Source of the DNA: Pontibacter pudoricolor
Lineage (GTDB): Bacteria; Bacteroidota; Bacteroidia; Cytophagales; Hymenobacteraceae
Reading direction: 5' to 3'
Length of the DNA stretch: 64,000 bases
Assembly: GCF_010092985.1 (NCBI RefSeq)
Contig: NZ_CP048106.1
Location: 3,472,001 to 3,536,000, forward strand
The translations under genes and the position numbers were made by a program. A model generated the notes under the pieces. That model worked only from the letters and a program-made list of their open reading frames with translations, did no database searches and was not told the DNA's origin. How positions within the stretch are numbered: position 1 is the first letter of the stretch; the number at the start of each line of letters is the position of its first letter. This document shows, one piece after another, positions 63,930 through 64,000 of this stretch.

Positions 63930-64000
63930 CTTTGCCCTCGCTCGCGTCCCGCGAGTGTGAGCTACCAGCGGACTCTGGCCGCGTCAAATTTTATATTTCG

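Overview
The window looks like chromosomal DNA of a gliding or T9SS-bearing member of the Bacteroidota, most likely order Cytophagales and probably close to Pontibacter/Hymenobacteraceae (the genus is an impression, not proven). The evidence is type IX secretion cargo with type A and type B C-terminal sorting domains, PorP/SprF and PorE-like partners, a 7TM-DISM histidine kinase next to a LytTR regulator, TonB receptor and FadL-type porins, promoters of the TTG-N17-23-TAnnTTTG type, and no Shine-Dalgarno signals. I saw no tRNA, rRNA, CRISPR array, prophage or complete insertion sequence.

Layout. 1-15.2 kb: T9SS surface region, with the tail of one cargo protein, two very large type B adhesins each followed by a PorP/SprF protein, then a PorE-like OmpA protein. 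15.2-21.1 kb (minus): 3-hydroxybutyrate dehydrogenase, TonB receptor, lipoprotein esterase and Na+ symporter, read together as a likely polyhydroxybutyrate/3-hydroxybutyrate use locus. 21.4-24.5 kb: divergent LytTR regulator and sensor kinase. 24.5-37.7 kb: hydrolases, RlpA, DUF72, an M16 protease pair, SGNH lipase with FadL porin, a thioredoxin-reductase-like flavoprotein and a cyanophycinase. 37.8-39.2 kb: the most unusual part, a predicted sigma-54 promoter with upstream inverted repeats, a tandem family of tiny hydrophobic peptides, and a structured RNA candidate. 40.1-50 kb: S9 peptidase, ArfB, an orphan sensory-rhodopsin-transducer homologue, an M50 protease with CBS domains, Dgt, DUF3667, and a T9SS matrixin-like protease. 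50-52.6 kb: a BlaI/M56 regulatory pair with two clear operators and a frameshifted C-terminal part. 53.7-64 kb: polA, a LemA/TPM cluster, a sugar nucleotidyltransferase and a prolyl oligopeptidase.

Two repeat systems overlie the genes. One is the palindrome AACTATAGTT, extremely frequent inside and outside genes (a HIP1-like highly iterated palindrome). The other is a composite intergenic element in four copies (near 27.6-28.1, 36.0-36.7, 52.8-53.6 and 57.3-58.0 kb) whose modules keep the same order in every copy.

Functionally, the adhesin/PorP/PorE set displays surface proteins. The esterase, lipase, porin and TonB genes point to use of polymers and lipids, and the many secreted peptidases to protein scavenging.
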